Shown here one piece after another: positions 63,800 through 64,000 of a stretch of DNA of 64,000 bases. The notes beneath the pieces are model-generated. The model did no database searches and was not told the DNA's origin. It worked only from the letters and a program-made list of their open reading frames with translations. The stretch comes from Paramecium sonneborni. Taxonomy: Eukaryota > Ciliophora > Oligohymenophorea > Peniculida > Parameciidae. Location of the stretch: NCBI GenBank assembly GCA_905182985.1, contig CAJJDN010000044.1, forward strand, positions 304,765 to 368,764. The letters run 5' to 3'. A program made the translations under genes and the position numbers. Numbering within the stretch: position 1 is the stretch's first letter; each line of letters begins with the position of its first letter.

Positions 63800-64000
63800 C
63801 TAAAATTATTTTAATGATTAGATTAATATATCTATTTCATTATGCTTTATTATAGGTTCAATAATTATGTAAAAATTTGAATATTCTGAAATATTTTCAT
63901 TAACATTAATTTTCTTTTAATTATATATTTGTTTTTTTTCTATAATTAATCGGGATAATTCAACATATAATTACAATTTGTAAAATTAAATATAATATAT

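Overview
The window is macronuclear-type DNA of a Paramecium species. It is very AT-rich. Long reading frames appear only when TAA and TAG are read as glutamine and TGA is the sole stop (ciliate nuclear code). Genes are interrupted by introns of about 19-32 nt that begin GTA or GTT and end TAG, AAG or CAG. The second gene is a classical trichocyst matrix protein precursor. Many standard-code ORFs here are only fragments. The gene models below were built by hand with the ciliate code and short introns. For most of them the spliced length is an exact multiple of three, which was the main internal check.

Layout. 0.1-2.5 kb: a PKA-type kinase and a convergent trichocyst matrix gene. 2.5-5.2 kb: sparse DNA with an 822 bp segment repeated exactly on both sides of a 482 bp N gap. 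5.4-8.4 kb: a PX-WD40 protein and a membrane RING-H2 protein. 8.6-17.9 kb: mostly minus-strand genes (small unknown, large coiled coil, SulP anion transporter, HSF-type factor, DBF4-type zinc-finger protein) plus small unknown genes. 18-22.4 kb: a LysM protein, a second HSF-type factor and an SLC49-like MFS transporter. 22.5-26.4 kb: a glutamine-rich protein and a B-box/poly-Q protein, both on the minus strand. 26.5-34 kb: four tightly packed plus-strand genes including VPS8 and an SK-type potassium channel.

34-48.7 kb is one minus-strand gene of about 4,860 codons. It has an RCC1-like N-terminus and then at least 44 tandem units of about 80 residues in an alternating A/B pattern. Divergent from it is an 1,152-residue protein that combines an AAK1-like kinase domain (probably inactive), an ANTH-like domain and a C-terminal TKL kinase. 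A PH-like/kinase gene and a glutamine-rich DPF-motif protein follow. 55.3-58.8 kb holds a zinc-binding/TPR protein and an unknown protein, again with an exact 1,068 bp duplication split by one N. 58.9-63.8 kb holds a PH-ORD oxysterol-binding protein, a broken TBCC (tubulin cofactor C) gene, a multi-pass membrane protein and a small membrane ORF.

Several products point to membrane traffic: VPS8, PX-WD40, AAK1/ANTH, DPF protein and OSBP. There is no operon logic. Intergenic gaps are very short, from 13 bp between two plus-strand genes to about 20-30 bp between convergent genes. The two exact duplications at N positions look like assembly artefacts. No rRNA, tRNA, CRISPR array or transposon was recognised.
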